This document shows, piece after piece, positions 1 to 9,029 of a stretch of DNA of 64,000 nt (positions are counted from its first letter, which is position 1; every line of letters begins with the position of its first letter). Source of the stretch: Desulfobotulus alkaliphilus. Lineage in GTDB: Bacteria; Desulfobacterota; Desulfobacteria; Desulfobacterales; ASO4-4. Below the pieces are notes generated by a model, which was given only the letters and a program-made list of their open reading frames with translations, had not been told where the DNA came from and searched no databases. The position numbers and the translations under genes are program-made. The stretch lies in the NCBI RefSeq assembly GCF_007830435.1, contig NZ_VLLC01000014.1, positions 30,064-94,063 on the forward strand, read 5' to 3'.

Positions 1-391
1 GGGTCAAAAGGAAATTTCTTAAGGGCATATCCGGTGTGCTGAGAAGATGGGTGTAGAGTCTGTAGATCAAAGGATGGGTCCGGGTAAAATCAAGGCCTGT
101 GTGCAGAATCTGAGCAAGCCTTGTAAAAATATCCGTCCTGGCCGGATTGTCCCTCACCTTGCGGAGCTCATCCTTGACCTTTTCAAGGCTGTGGGCAAAA
201 ACCGCAGCAAAAAGACCTTCTTTATCTCCAAAATACTGAAAAACAGATCCCTTGGCGATTCCCGCTTTTTCCACCATGCGGTTGATGCTGGCCGCAGCAT
301 AGCCCTTTTCCGCAAACTCCATGAGGGCGGCCTGCATGATTCTCTCTTTTTTTTCTTCGGGAAGGCGCTCAAAGGTGGTGTTTGGTATCAC
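1..391 (-). CDS. TetR-family transcriptional regulator (partial, 3' end beyond window)
   Basis: The first 130 residues of a TetR/AcrR-type repressor are present; the ligand-binding C-terminus lies beyond position 1. The N-terminal helix-turn-helix is clear: [20 protein letters not shown], then a [22 protein letters not shown] recognition segment at about residues 38-55. The reading frame is open to the window edge. A GTG start at 391 is chosen because it overlaps the aroQ stop (ATGTGA), which implies translational coupling; a start further upstream inside aroQ is not excluded. It is the last visible gene of the def-to-aroQ run. The regulated target cannot be told from the sequence. Confidence 0.8.
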   Translation of the reverse strand, partial: MIPNTTFERLPEEKKERIMQAALMEFAEKGYAAASINRMVEKAGIAKGSVFQYFGDKEGLFAAVFAHSLEKVKDELRKVRDNPARTDIFTRLAQILHTGLDFTRTHPLIYRLYTHLLSTPDMPLRNFLLT

Positions 392-843
392 ATCAGGTCT
401 TCCTTGTCCGTGAGTATGGCCATCATGGCATCCAGTGCCAGAAGATAGCCCCTGGCGCCCAGTCCGACAATCTGTCCTGTGGCAATATCAGAAAAATAGG
501 AATGGCTGCGGAAAGCCTCCCTTTTGTGAATATTGGAAATATGTACCTCAATGAGGGGGGTATCATGCAGAAGCAGGGCATCCCGGATGGCAACACTGGT
601 ATGGGTGAAGGCCGCAGGATTGATAAGGATGCCATGGACCTGACCAAAGGCCTCCTGAAGGCAATCCACAAGGGCCCCCTCATGGTTGGACTGAAAGGTG
701 GATAGCAGAAAGCCTGCACTGGATGCCCTTTCTTTCAGGGCTGCGTCAATGTCCTTCAGGCTCAGCTTCCCGTAAATCTGAGGCTCCCTTTTCCCCAGCA
801 TGTTGAGATTGGGGCCATGGAGTACAAGGATATGCTTTTGCAT
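388..843 (-). CDS. aroQ: 3-dehydroquinate dehydratase, type II
   Basis: Shikimate-pathway enzyme that dehydrates 3-dehydroquinate to 3-dehydroshikimate (type II, dodecameric in the family). The 151-residue length is typical. The signature [18 protein letters not shown] is at the N-terminus, with the catalytic Tyr at about residue 24. [17 protein letters not shown] is in the middle and the catalytic His is in [11 protein letters not shown] at about residue 101. ATG at 843 is preferred over GTG at 846 because an AGGGGG ribosome-binding site lies 6 bases upstream and the ATG overlaps the rpe stop (TGATG). It therefore looks translationally coupled to rpe. Confidence 0.95.
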   Translation of the reverse strand: MQKHILVLHGPNLNMLGKREPQIYGKLSLKDIDAALKERASSAGFLLSTFQSNHEGALVDCLQEAFGQVHGILINPAAFTHTSVAIRDALLLHDTPLIEVHISNIHKREAFRSHSYFSDIATGQIVGLGARGYLLALDAMMAILTDKEDLM

Positions 844-1520
844 CACAGCCCCCTGTCCGGGTCCCGCCTGAGTATGTGGTGAAATTCTTCGATGGTTTTT
901 TTGTAATCTTCGGTCTGAAAAATCGCTGAACCCGCCACCAGCACATCAGCCCCGGCCATGGAAACCTGCTTCAGGGTGTCAGGATTGATTCCCCCATCCA
1001 CCTGAAGATGAACGGGCCGACCACTGCGGACAATGCGTTCACGGATACGGGCGATTTTATCAAGGCAGCGGGGGATGAATTTCTGTCCGCCGAATCCCGG
1101 ATTTACGGTCATCACCAGAATAAAATCAATGTCATCCATGACATAATCCAGCATTTCCGGTGGGGTTCCGGGATTTAAGGCCACACCGGGTTTTGCTCCG
1201 AGACTGCGTATGAGCTGAATACTGCGGTGCAGATGGGGGCAGGTTTCCGCATGCACGGAAACAAGGTCTGCCCCTGCCTTTACAAAGGCGGGAATGATGG
1301 CATCGGGCTCAACAATCATGAGATGTACGTCCAGGGGAAGATTCGTACATTTTCTGGCAGCTTCCACAATAATGGGGCCATAGCTGATATTGGGCACAAA
1401 GCGGCCGTCCATGACGTCAATGTGAATCCAGTCTGCACCAGCGGATTCCACAGCACGGATTTCCTCACCCAGACGGGTAAAGTCTGCGGACAAAATGGAT
1501 GGGGCGATGAGGTGTTTCAT
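843..1520 (-). CDS. rpe: Ribulose-phosphate 3-epimerase
   Basis: Cytosolic TIM-barrel enzyme interconverting ribulose-5-phosphate and xylulose-5-phosphate in the pentose phosphate pathway. The 225 residues match the family length. Metal and catalytic residues are visible: His33 and Asp35 in [18 protein letters not shown], His66 in [10 protein letters not shown], the [13 protein letters not shown] loop, and Asp175 in [11 protein letters not shown]. The start ATG overlaps the stop of the upstream PASTA gene (ATGA), so the two are probably co-translated. Confidence 0.96.
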   Translation of the reverse strand: MKHLIAPSILSADFTRLGEEIRAVESAGADWIHIDVMDGRFVPNISYGPIIVEAARKCTNLPLDVHLMIVEPDAIIPAFVKAGADLVSVHAETCPHLHRSIQLIRSLGAKPGVALNPGTPPEMLDYVMDDIDFILVMTVNPGFGGQKFIPRCLDKIARIRERIVRSGRPVHLQVDGGINPDTLKQVSMAGADVLVAGSAIFQTEDYKKTIEEFHHILRRDPDRGL

Positions 1521-2617
1521 GGCAGGGTACTTTCATCTGGGTTTGGGGTTGCATGGTCAGAAAAAAGAAAGGGGATGGGCAGAAGCGGCATGCCATAGCG
1601 CCCCCCCTCGTAGAGGATATCCGCCCTGAACCGGAACGGGTCGAGGGTGGCTTCATATACGGGAAAGCCGTTTTCTTCGATGCGGACACGGGCTTCCGCA
1701 GTACCGGGTATGAGCAGGGTGACTTCGCTGTTGCCTTCAAAGACATCATCCACAAAATCAAAGGTCATTCCCCAGGCCGAAAGGCTGCCCCGGATATGGG
1801 AACGGATCAGGGTATGGGGAAGACGGTAGCGCACAAGGCGCATGCCGGAAACAATTCCCTGGGCTTCTCTGCCCTGTCCCTGTTTCCGGTTCATGAATAC
1901 GTTGACGCCTTCATGGGCCCTGAGCAGGCTGCCGGGGGCAGGGTTTTGATCCATAACACGGTTAAAGGGCATATCCGGCAGGTGTACACTCTCGATTTTT
2001 TTTACATGGAGCTGACGTTTTTTCAGGATGTCCAGCATTTCGTCTGCATGCATACCGCCAAGATCCGGCATGCGTATGAAGACAGGACGTTTCCCGGCAC
2101 TGACTAAAAGATGTACTGCTGTTCCTGATTTTGCAGGCAAACCTGCCTGCGGGTCCGATGCAATCACATGGCCTGCGGGAATGCTGCCGTGGTAAAGAAG
2201 GGAGAAATGTCCTGTAAGAAAATTTCTGTTTTCAAGCAAACGCAGGCTTTCTTCCCGCCGCAGTCCACGGGTATCGGGGATTTCAAATTTCTGCAGTCCC
2301 CTTGAAAGGAAAACCCGGACTTCCCGCCCGGCTTTTAAGGTATGGCCGGGAAGGGGCTCCTGACGGATCACATGGTTGTGGGCGATGGTGGATGAAAATT
2401 CAAAGCCCGCAACACGCAGTCCGAGACGGTCGGCTTCCATGCGCTCCAGCACATCCACAATGTCTTTTCCCATGAGATCCGGGACGATGATTTCCGGTGT
2501 TCTGTCGAAAAGAACAGCAAGGCTGATATAGGCCCCAAGAACCATGAGGCTGCAGAAAAATGCCAGCCCCAGTATGCCAGCAGCGATTTTTTTTATGCCT
2601 GATGCCTTTTTCATCAT
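1517..2617 (-). CDS. Membrane-anchored PASTA-domain protein
   Basis: 366 residues. A short basic N-terminus is followed by one membrane segment (about 10-36) and three PASTA-like repeats at about 42-106, 110-175 and 180-246, each with the E/D-x-P-D start and a P-x-x-G-x turn (for example [41 protein letters not shown]). The last 120 residues form a domain I do not recognise. PASTA domains bind peptidoglycan or beta-lactams in Ser/Thr kinases and PBPs, but neither a kinase nor a transpeptidase is attached here. Its place between rsmB and rpe is common in Desulfobacterota as I recall. Function is inferred only as an envelope-associated, possibly muropeptide-binding protein. Confidence 0.8.
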   Translation of the reverse strand: MMKKASGIKKIAAGILGLAFFCSLMVLGAYISLAVLFDRTPEIIVPDLMGKDIVDVLERMEADRLGLRVAGFEFSSTIAHNHVIRQEPLPGHTLKAGREVRVFLSRGLQKFEIPDTRGLRREESLRLLENRNFLTGHFSLLYHGSIPAGHVIASDPQAGLPAKSGTAVHLLVSAGKRPVFIRMPDLGGMHADEMLDILKKRQLHVKKIESVHLPDMPFNRVMDQNPAPGSLLRAHEGVNVFMNRKQGQGREAQGIVSGMRLVRYRLPHTLIRSHIRGSLSAWGMTFDFVDDVFEGNSEVTLLIPGTAEARVRIEENGFPVYEATLDPFRFRADILYEGGRYGMPLLPIPFLFSDHATPNPDESTLP

Positions 2618-2625
2618 GGGTATCT

Positions 2626-4008
2626 TCAGGATGCGACGACCTTGCGTCGTCCGGTCTTGCGCAGGGCCGTGGCAAAAAATCCGTCCAGTTCAAAGGTTTC
2701 CTGCCATGGCATAAAATCATTATTTTCCGTCAACAGGGGCCTTGCCTGATCCGGGAACCGGGCACCGGGGGCTTCCCTGTGCATTTCCGGGTGATGGGCA
2801 AGAAAATGATCAATCACCTCAGTGGTTTCCTCGGGCTCTGTGGAGCATACGGCATAGACCATGAGTCCACCGGGTTTGAGCAGGGCCGCCATGGTTTCCA
2901 GAAGTTTTGACTGGCGAAGGGCAAAGTTTTTCAGGCCTTCTTCATCCCTGTTCCATTTGATGTCCGGATTTCTGCGGATCACACCCATGCCCGAGCAGGG
3001 CGCGTCCAGAAAAATCCGGTCAAAGCGTCCAAGGTTCATGGCTGCTTTGCTGTTGGTCAGATCCTGGGTCTGGGTCTTAACGATACTCACCCCTAAACGT
3101 TGCATTTCATGGCTCAGCCGCATGAGTTTGGAGCCGTTCAGATCCACGGCTGTGATTTCCCCCTTATTCTGCATGAGCAGGGCAAGGTGGCCGGTTTTTC
3201 CGCCATAACCGGCACAGGCATCCAGAATACGCTCCCCACTGCGGGGGGCCAGCATCAGACCCGCAAGCTGGGCCGAGGCATCCTGAATCTGAAAAAAACC
3301 CTCCCGGAACCCCGGAAGCCGGTCTATGGCACCTTCGGGATGGGAAAAATTCAGGGCATCATTGACCCAGATGTTGGGAGAAACTTCTCTTACCTTTTCA
3401 TCCATAAGCCCCAGCAGTTTTTCCGTATCCGTCCGCATCCGGTTCACCCTCAGGGTGATGGAGGGAATCCGGTTCACGGACTGGGCCAGAAGCTCCGTCC
3501 GCTCTTCTCCGAAGCGGGCTGTCCACCTTTCAAGCATCCATTCAGGGATGGCATGCTTCCAGGCCATGCGCTGGATGAAGGGGGTTTCCGGATGAGGATC
3601 ATAAACATTTTTCCATACTTTCTGAACATTGCGAAGAACACCGTTGACAAAACCCGGTGCCCCGCGGGTGGAGCTGATGAACTTGGTCAGTTCCACGGCC
3701 GTATGAATGGCAGCGGATTCAGGAACCCTGTCCAGATAAATCAGTTGAAAAATGGCAATGCGCAGAATATCCCGGATTCTGGGTTCAATTTTGTGAAGGG
3801 GTGTTCTGGAGCTTTCCGCAATGACCCGGTCCAGACGGCTGCGCCAGCGCAGTACCCCATAAACAATGGCATTCATCAAACGCCGGTCCTTGGGATCCAT
3901 GGCATTGATGGTGTTCTGAAAATCTTCAATCACAAGGTCCAGCGGAAGTTTTTTGGCCTGGATTTTGATAAGAATCTGCAGGGCAGTTTTTCTGGCGTCG
4001 CTTTGCAT
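2626..4008 (-). CDS. rsmB: 16S rRNA (cytosine-967-C5)-methyltransferase
   Basis: S-adenosylmethionine-dependent rRNA m5C methyltransferase. The 460 residues comprise an N-terminal NusB-like RNA-binding domain (about 1-140) and a C-terminal Rossmann methyltransferase. The SAM-binding motif is ILDACAGYGGKTGHLALL. The two family cysteines are in DAPCSGMGVIRRNPDIKW (PC motif) and VYAVCSTEPEE (catalytic TC-like motif). The gene sits 25 bases after fmt and 8 bases before the PASTA gene in the same direction. Length and motif order fit RsmB rather than RsmF. Confidence 0.93.
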   Translation of the reverse strand: MQSDARKTALQILIKIQAKKLPLDLVIEDFQNTINAMDPKDRRLMNAIVYGVLRWRSRLDRVIAESSRTPLHKIEPRIRDILRIAIFQLIYLDRVPESAAIHTAVELTKFISSTRGAPGFVNGVLRNVQKVWKNVYDPHPETPFIQRMAWKHAIPEWMLERWTARFGEERTELLAQSVNRIPSITLRVNRMRTDTEKLLGLMDEKVREVSPNIWVNDALNFSHPEGAIDRLPGFREGFFQIQDASAQLAGLMLAPRSGERILDACAGYGGKTGHLALLMQNKGEITAVDLNGSKLMRLSHEMQRLGVSIVKTQTQDLTNSKAAMNLGRFDRIFLDAPCSGMGVIRRNPDIKWNRDEEGLKNFALRQSKLLETMAALLKPGGLMVYAVCSTEPEETTEVIDHFLAHHPEMHREAPGARFPDQARPLLTENNDFMPWQETFELDGFFATALRKTGRRKVVAS

Positions 4009-4033
4009 TCGGTTCCTTGGTCTTTAAAAATAT

Positions 4034-4972
4034 TTATGAAAAAAGCATACCCGCATTGAGGGGTTTTCCCCGTAAAAAATCTGCAATGCCCATGCGTTTT
4101 CCCGATGGCCCCTGAAGTTCGCTGATGACAACGGCATCCTTTGCGGCAGCAATGATCAGACTTCCGGGTGGAGACGGCAGGACCGTACCCGGCAAGGACT
4201 GATGTTCCATGGCAAGGGGCTGAACTTTAAAGATTTTATAGTCTGTCTCTCCAAGCCGGGTAAAGGCGCCGGGCCAGGGATTCATGCCGCGGACATGGGC
4301 GTCAATGGCAGGGGCTGGCAGGTCCCAGTTGATGCGGCCATGGGATTTTTTTAAGAGGGGAGCATATGTGGCTTCCCCGGCGTTCTGGGGCAGCGGCTGG
4401 ATGCTTCCTTCAGCAAGCCCTTCGAGGGTTTCCAGAATAAGCTCTGCGCCAAGTATGGACAGTTTGTCATGGATGTCTGCGGATGTATCCTGCGGGCCAA
4501 TGGGAAGGCTTCGCTGCAGCAGAATATCCCCTGTATCCATCCCCGCATCCATGCGCATGGTGGTAACACCTGTCCGGGATTCTCCTGAAGTAACAGCCCA
4601 CTGGATGGGAGCTGCGCCTCTGTAACGGGGAAGGAGGGAGGCATGGATATTCACGGCGCCTAAGCGGGGAATCTCCAGAAGGCGTGCCGGAAGAATATGA
4701 CCGTAAGCCACCACCACAAAAACATCGGGGCTGAGGGCCGACAGCTCATGGTAGATTTTTTCATCCTTCATGGAAGAGGGCTGAAATACAGGGATTCCAA
4801 GGGACAGAGCCGCTTCCTTGACAGGGGGGGGCTGAATTTTTTTTCCCCGTCCTTTGGGTTTATCGGGCTGGGTGTATGCGGCAAGGATACGGTGGCCTGC
4901 CCCTGCAAGGGCTTGCAGGGGGGGCAGGGCAAATTCCGGCGTTCCCATGAAAACAAGATTCAGCGGTATCAT
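4034..4972 (-). CDS. fmt: Methionyl-tRNA formyltransferase
   Basis: Formylates initiator Met-tRNA using 10-formyl-tetrahydrofolate. The 312 residues show MGTPEFALPPL near the N-terminus, the formyl-transfer signature HASLLPRYRGAAPIQWAV, and the acidic motif MDAGMDTGDIL. A C-terminal tRNA-binding domain follows from about residue 205. The start ATG overlaps the stop of def. The def-fmt pair is the conserved arrangement for formylation and deformylation of new proteins. Confidence 0.97.
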   Translation of the reverse strand: MIPLNLVFMGTPEFALPPLQALAGAGHRILAAYTQPDKPKGRGKKIQPPPVKEAALSLGIPVFQPSSMKDEKIYHELSALSPDVFVVVAYGHILPARLLEIPRLGAVNIHASLLPRYRGAAPIQWAVTSGESRTGVTTMRMDAGMDTGDILLQRSLPIGPQDTSADIHDKLSILGAELILETLEGLAEGSIQPLPQNAGEATYAPLLKKSHGRINWDLPAPAIDAHVRGMNPWPGAFTRLGETDYKIFKVQPLAMEHQSLPGTVLPSPPGSLIIAAAKDAVVISELQGPSGKRMGIADFLRGKPLNAGMLFS

Positions 4973-5484
4973 ACGGCCTCTCTGCGGAGCTGTTTGTTTA
5001 CACGTTTGACGTATAAGCTGCGCTTCAGGGAGCTGATGTGATCGATAAAAAGAATGCCCCTGAGATGATCCATTTCATGCTGCACAATCACGGCCTCAAA
5101 ACCTTCAAGATCCATGACAAGGGGCTCCCCCCTTTCATCCATGGCCGATACTTTGATACGTGCATGGCGTTTTACGTTGGCCCTGAAATCGGGGACACTG
5201 AGGCATCCTTCGTCTTCGGACAGAAAAGAACCTTCCGATTCAAGGAGTTCCGGGTTGGCCAGTACCTTGAAATTCCGAACTTCCGGGTCCGGCTCCGCAT
5301 CAAAGATCAAAAGAGAATAGTCTTCTCCAATCTGATTGGCGGCCAGTCCCACACCGGGGGCTTCGTACATGGTATCGGCCATGTCGCCTATGAGGCGCTG
5401 CAGTTCAGGGCCAAAGTCTTTTACTCTGGCGGGAATTTTTTTTAAAAAAGGATCCGGGTAAGTCAGAATGGAACGTATGGCCAT
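4969..5484 (-). CDS. def: Peptide deformylase
   Basis: Metalloenzyme removing the formyl group from nascent N-terminal fMet. The 171 residues contain all three family motifs: GVGLAANQIG, EGCLSVP (metal-binding Cys) and QHEMDH (metal-binding HExxH). It is the first gene of the run def-fmt-rsmB-PASTA-rpe-aroQ-tetR and lies about 70 bases downstream (in its own direction) of a good terminator, so a promoter is expected between 5485 and 5551. Confidence 0.97.
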   Translation of the reverse strand: MAIRSILTYPDPFLKKIPARVKDFGPELQRLIGDMADTMYEAPGVGLAANQIGEDYSLLIFDAEPDPEVRNFKVLANPELLESEGSFLSEDEGCLSVPDFRANVKRHARIKVSAMDERGEPLVMDLEGFEAVIVQHEMDHLRGILFIDHISSLKRSLYVKRVNKQLRREAV

Positions 5485-5550
5485 GGTACACCTTTCTCAG
5501 GAAACAAAAAAGCTGCTGGGGCAGCCTTTAAAAAAGCCTTGGGGTTGTTG

Positions 5551-5581
5551 ATAAAAAATCCAGGGGGTTCACACACCCCCT
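5551..5581 (-). terminator. Rho-independent terminator after the ribF-ybhN-like pair
   Basis: Read on the minus strand, a perfect 7-bp stem (AGGGGGT and ACCCCCT, 6-base loop) is followed three bases later by a run of six T. It lies about 85 bases after the stop of the YbhN-like gene and upstream of def, so it separates the two minus-strand transcription units. Confidence 0.75.
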
Positions 5582-5667
5582 ATGAAGCACCATGATTATA
5601 GTTCATGATCCGCAAATGGAAAGAAAAACCTGCATGAAAAAGAGTGCCGCTTCTGTTCCATAAAAAC

Positions 5668-6759
5668 TCAGCCTCCAGATTCCAGAGATTCCCTGTCTGA
5701 GGCCCTTTTTCCCGAAGAAATCCTGAAGCCTGTCATGAAAGCCGAAGCCAGCCCCACAAAAATAACGGGAAACATCAGTACCGCATGGCTGAGCAGGGCG
5801 TAACCTGCGGCATCGGCACCCCGGATACCAAAAAAAGCAAGGCTGAATACAACACCAGCCTCCCAGATGCCCCAGAAACCCGGAACCGATGGAATGGCAA
5901 TGAAAAAATTGACCAGAACCATGACCGCTGCAAGCTGAATGAGGTTTGCGGAAATTCCTTCACTGGCCTGGGAGAGAAACCAGAAAGGCAGCACCTGTAT
6001 TCCCCATACACACAAGGAAAGAAAGACACAGACAAGAAGTTTTGGGGGACTTTTCAATCCGTCAAAGCCTGAAGCCACCTGATCCACCAGCTTTTCCAGT
6101 GCAGGAAGAAGACGGTCCGAAAGGTTTTTTCTGAAGCCCGACGGAAGCCCCGGAAAAGAAAGCACAAGCCCCCTCAGCAGCTTTTTCTCCTTTTCCCTCA
6201 TCCATGGCACCTGAAGAAAAACAATTCCCCCTACAAGAGCAAGGCAGATCCATGCCATGTTTCTGGCAATCCGGGTGAGGGTTTCTCCGCTCAGCTCAAA
6301 ACCACCGATGATCTGGGTTTCCGCTGCCCCCATATTGGTAAGGCCGAAGATAAAACTGAGAAAGGCCAGAAGAACCGTCAGATCCAGAACCCGTTCTGCC
6401 GCAATGGTGGAAAAGCTCGTGACAAAGGGGATTTTTTCCTTTCTGGCAAGCAGGGCCGGACGAACCAGTTCCCCGACACGGCCCGGAAGAATGCTGTTAA
6501 GCATAAAACCGATCATCATGGGATGAAAGGCCGAAAAAAAAGTCACCTTCCGGGTGCGGGACAGCAGGTGCTGCCAGCGCCATGCCCTGAGCACATAGCC
6601 CATGAGACAGAAAAAAATGGCTGGCAGGAGCCATATGTAGTCAAGGTTTTTAAAATAGGCGGCCAGCTCTGCCATGGGAACATTGCGGAAGGCCAGCCAC
6701 AGGGCAGCAATGGATATGGGAAGGGCTATCAAGAGACCTATCCCTTTTGTTTTTTTCAT
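5668..6759 (-). CDS. YbhN/AglD-like membrane protein (lysylphosphatidylglycerol synthase TM region family)
   Basis: 363 residues, predominantly hydrophobic, with about eight membrane segments. It carries the family pattern of an early LPAIFFCLMGYVLRAWRWQ segment, GFMLNSILPGRVGELVRPAL (the conserved N-x-x-L/P-G-R-x-G-E-x-x-R loop) and a late IPSVPGFWGIWEAG segment. This is the UPF0104/LPG-synthase transmembrane family, whose members act as lipid flippases or hopanoid/glycolipid-linked transporters; no aminoacyl-transferase domain is attached. The gene starts 3 bases after the ribF stop, so the two are probably one operon. The substrate is unknown. Confidence 0.85.
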   Translation of the reverse strand: MKKTKGIGLLIALPISIAALWLAFRNVPMAELAAYFKNLDYIWLLPAIFFCLMGYVLRAWRWQHLLSRTRKVTFFSAFHPMMIGFMLNSILPGRVGELVRPALLARKEKIPFVTSFSTIAAERVLDLTVLLAFLSFIFGLTNMGAAETQIIGGFELSGETLTRIARNMAWICLALVGGIVFLQVPWMREKEKKLLRGLVLSFPGLPSGFRKNLSDRLLPALEKLVDQVASGFDGLKSPPKLLVCVFLSLCVWGIQVLPFWFLSQASEGISANLIQLAAVMVLVNFFIAIPSVPGFWGIWEAGVVFSLAFFGIRGADAAGYALLSHAVLMFPVIFVGLASAFMTGFRISSGKRASDRESLESGG

Positions 6760-6762
6760 GAT

Positions 6763-7710
6763 CTATACCAGTTTTTTTTCATGAAAAATTTCTCTGGCCC
6801 TGATGATGTCTTTTTGAATCTGCTCAGAAAGGGCTTCGATACCGGAAAACTTTTTTTCTCCCCGAAGTCTTTCAACAAAGTTGATGCGGATCTGTTGTCC
6901 GTAAAGATTTTCAGAAAAATCCAGTATGTGAACTTCAACGGTGAAGATATTGTCATCAAAGGTGGGGCTGTAGCCGATATTGGCCACTCCGGTGTGCCTG
7001 CCACAGGGTGTTTCAACCGTAACGGCATACACGCCCGAAGCGGGACAGAGTTCATCCTGCAGCCGGATATTTGCCGTGGGAAATCCCAGCAGGCGTCCCC
7101 CACGCTGGCGTCCGGTCTCAACCTCTCCGCGAACCTGATAATACCTGCCCAGCATGGGAACGGCTGCTGTAACATCACCCTTTCCCACCACCTCACGGAT
7201 TCTTGTGCTGCTGATGCGGTCTTCCATGTTGTCCGGGGTGATCCATCCGGGAACAATCACTTCAAATCCAAGTTCTTTTCCCATTTTTTCAAGGAGATGG
7301 ATATTGCCTTCACGGTTGCGGCCAAAGGCATAGTCCGGACCGATGACAATGGCCTTCATGCCAATGGTTTTTATAAGGAAATCCCTTATAAAGTTTTCTG
7401 CGGGAATGCTGGCAAATTCCCTGTCAAAGGGAAGAACCATCAGAATATCCAGAAGACCAGAGGCGGTAAAGAGTTCGATTTTCTGTTCCCTCAGGGTAAT
7501 GAGGGGAGGGCGGCGTTCCGGCCTGACAACTACGAGGGGATGGGGATCAAAGGTAATGGCAACGGCTGTTCCCTGAAGGGAATCTGCCCTGTCACGGACC
7601 TGCCTGAAAAGGGCAACATGCCCTTTGTGAACGCCATCAAAGTTTCCGATGGTTACCACAGCATCCTTAAAAGGATGGGAAATTTCTGAAATATGCTCAA
7701 TGAGTTGCAT
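6763..7710 (-). CDS. ribF: Bifunctional riboflavin kinase / FAD synthetase
   Basis: Phosphorylates riboflavin to FMN and adenylylates FMN to FAD. The 315-residue form starting at ATG 7710 is chosen because it begins just before the nucleotidyltransferase motif VVTIGNFDGVHKGH and has a GGAAG site upstream; the frame is open to 7806, but the extra residues are not family-like. The N-terminal adenylyltransferase includes ISSTRIREVVGKGDV. The C-terminal riboflavin kinase includes GRLLGFPTANI and VEVHILDFSENLYG. It is co-oriented with the YbhN-like gene 3 bases downstream. Confidence 0.95.
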   Translation of the reverse strand: MQLIEHISEISHPFKDAVVTIGNFDGVHKGHVALFRQVRDRADSLQGTAVAITFDPHPLVVVRPERRPPLITLREQKIELFTASGLLDILMVLPFDREFASIPAENFIRDFLIKTIGMKAIVIGPDYAFGRNREGNIHLLEKMGKELGFEVIVPGWITPDNMEDRISSTRIREVVGKGDVTAAVPMLGRYYQVRGEVETGRQRGGRLLGFPTANIRLQDELCPASGVYAVTVETPCGRHTGVANIGYSPTFDDNIFTVEVHILDFSENLYGQQIRINFVERLRGEKKFSGIEALSEQIQKDIIRAREIFHEKKLV

Positions 7711-7890
7711 GGTACCCTGACTTCCTGTTCTGAAAGGATTCATCGGCAGTCCACAGCTTTTTATGGCTTTGGTGCTGCCCTTGAAATTTTTTCTTCTTGA
7801 CACCACAAGCTGCGGGCTATATAAAACTTCGCGTTGCTGAGGTCAATAGACTTTATTTTTATATAAAAGTCTTTGAAATTTTAGTGAAAT

Positions 7891-7977
7891 GCCGAAGTGG
7901 TGGAATTGGTAGACACGCTAGGTTCAGGGTCTAGTGGACGTATGTCCATGGGAGTTCGAGTCTCCCCTTCGGTACCA
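7891..7977 (+). tRNA. tRNA-Leu (anticodon CAG), copy 1
   Basis: 87-nt class II tRNA with the 3' CCA encoded. The acceptor stem GCCGAAG pairs with CTTCGGT (one G-T pair). The D arm is TGGTGGAATTGGTAGACACG. The anticodon stem-loop CTAGGTTCAGGGTCTAG places CAG at 34-36. A long variable arm (GGACGTATGTCC) and the T arm GGGAGTTCGAGTCTCC follow. It reads CUG leucine codons. A second copy follows 68 bases later. Confidence 0.96.
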
Positions 7978-7988
7978 TAAGAAAAACA

Positions 7989-8017
7989 TTGACAGTCTCT
8001 TCACTAAAAGATATTTG
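7989..8017 (+). promoter_or_regulatory. Possible sigma-70-type promoter for the second tRNA-Leu
   Basis: TTGACA at 7989-7994, a 17-base spacer, then TATTTG at 8012-8017 (only three matches to the -10 consensus). It would start transcription just ahead of the tRNA at 8046. It could also be fortuitous, with both tRNAs made from one transcript. Confidence 0.3.
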
Positions 8018-8045
8018 GTCAGCGCATACACAGTGTTCTTTTTGT

Positions 8046-8132
8046 GCCGAAGTGGTGGAATTGGTAGACACGCTAGGTTCAGGGTCTAGTGGACTTAAGT
8101 CCGTGGGAGTTCGAGTCTCCCCTTCGGTACCA
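8046..8132 (+). tRNA. tRNA-Leu (anticodon CAG), copy 2
   Basis: 87-nt tRNA nearly identical to the copy at 7891-7977. The differences I see are confined to the variable arm (GGACTTAAGTCC followed by G instead of GGACGTATGTCC followed by A). Acceptor, D, anticodon (CAG) and T arms and the encoded CCA are the same. It is a recent tandem duplication or a copy kept alike by gene conversion. Confidence 0.96.
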
Positions 8133-9029
8133 TCCGTTTGAGTCGGTTTTTAATTCATTCGGATTTTTAAAACTGGAATTGATTTTAGTTGATTCAGGTC
8201 AGGTGTTTACACCGGTTGTCATTTTTTTGATGATGAAAGCTTGGGTTATTCAAAAATCAGCCGGTTTTTTTTATGAAATAAATTTGGAACGAACGGTACG
8301 AGCCTGAAGCTTAAGGCTTACGTGCGGCCCAGGAAGTTGATATGAAGGCAAAAACATCTTCTTTATCCATGAACCATACCTATCACTATCCATGGACTCC
8401 CCATTACGCCCTTCCATCCAACAGCACACACCTCACCCTCATCATTCCAAGAAATACCGCTAAATCCCTTACGGGCATCCGGGAACACAATTCAAGACAC
8501 AACCGTTGGGATACTCCGAATTTTCCCCTTCCATATTTCTGCTGGTAACCAGTATTTCTCACTCTGTCATGCCCTGAAAATAAACGTTTTGGCATCATCG
8601 GCAAATTCGGCTTTATTTGGTCTTCTGTTCTGGTTGTGTCCCGTGCTTCAATCGGTGTTTGGAGGATTGTTCATGCGTTTATCGTTTTGCAATAGTTTTT
8701 CTTCTATGGAGGGTACCCATCGTCCAGTAGACCCGAACGTAAAACATGCGTAAAAGCGTCTGCATCTGTCAAATTGCGTGTCCACAGAATAATCCCCTCC
8801 ACAGTGTCTGTTCCCGAACCGCAGGCACAATGACTACAAGAGCCTTTGGTGTGGGTAGGGTGCAAGTTGCTTGAGGCAGGAAACCGCTTGATTTTCGGTC
8901 AGCCCCGCTCAAAATTTGCTTTCCAGGAAGACGCGCGGCTGGTTATCGGCGAACCCCACATGTCGGGGCGGATTGCCTTATAAGGGCGGTGAGGCCTTTG
9001 AGTAAAAAGAGCTGGTCTTTTGCTTATTG
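8133..9029. other. ~900-bp stretch with no recognisable gene
   Basis: No convincing gene on either strand. The first 200 bases are AT-rich with T runs. On the minus strand 8707-8895 reads without a stop for about 63 codons, ends in TAG, and includes a plausible protein segment with a CSHCACGSG cluster and WTRNLTDADAFTHVLRSG, but it has no start codon and begins right after an in-frame stop. It may be the tail of a decayed gene; I do not recognise the family. The rest (8342-8700) gives only short, unnatural-looking translations. Confidence 0.4.

Noticed and set aside
8342..8548. 68-codon open frame after the tRNAs
   Set aside because: His/Pro/Thr-rich translation without recognisable structure and no ribosome-binding site.
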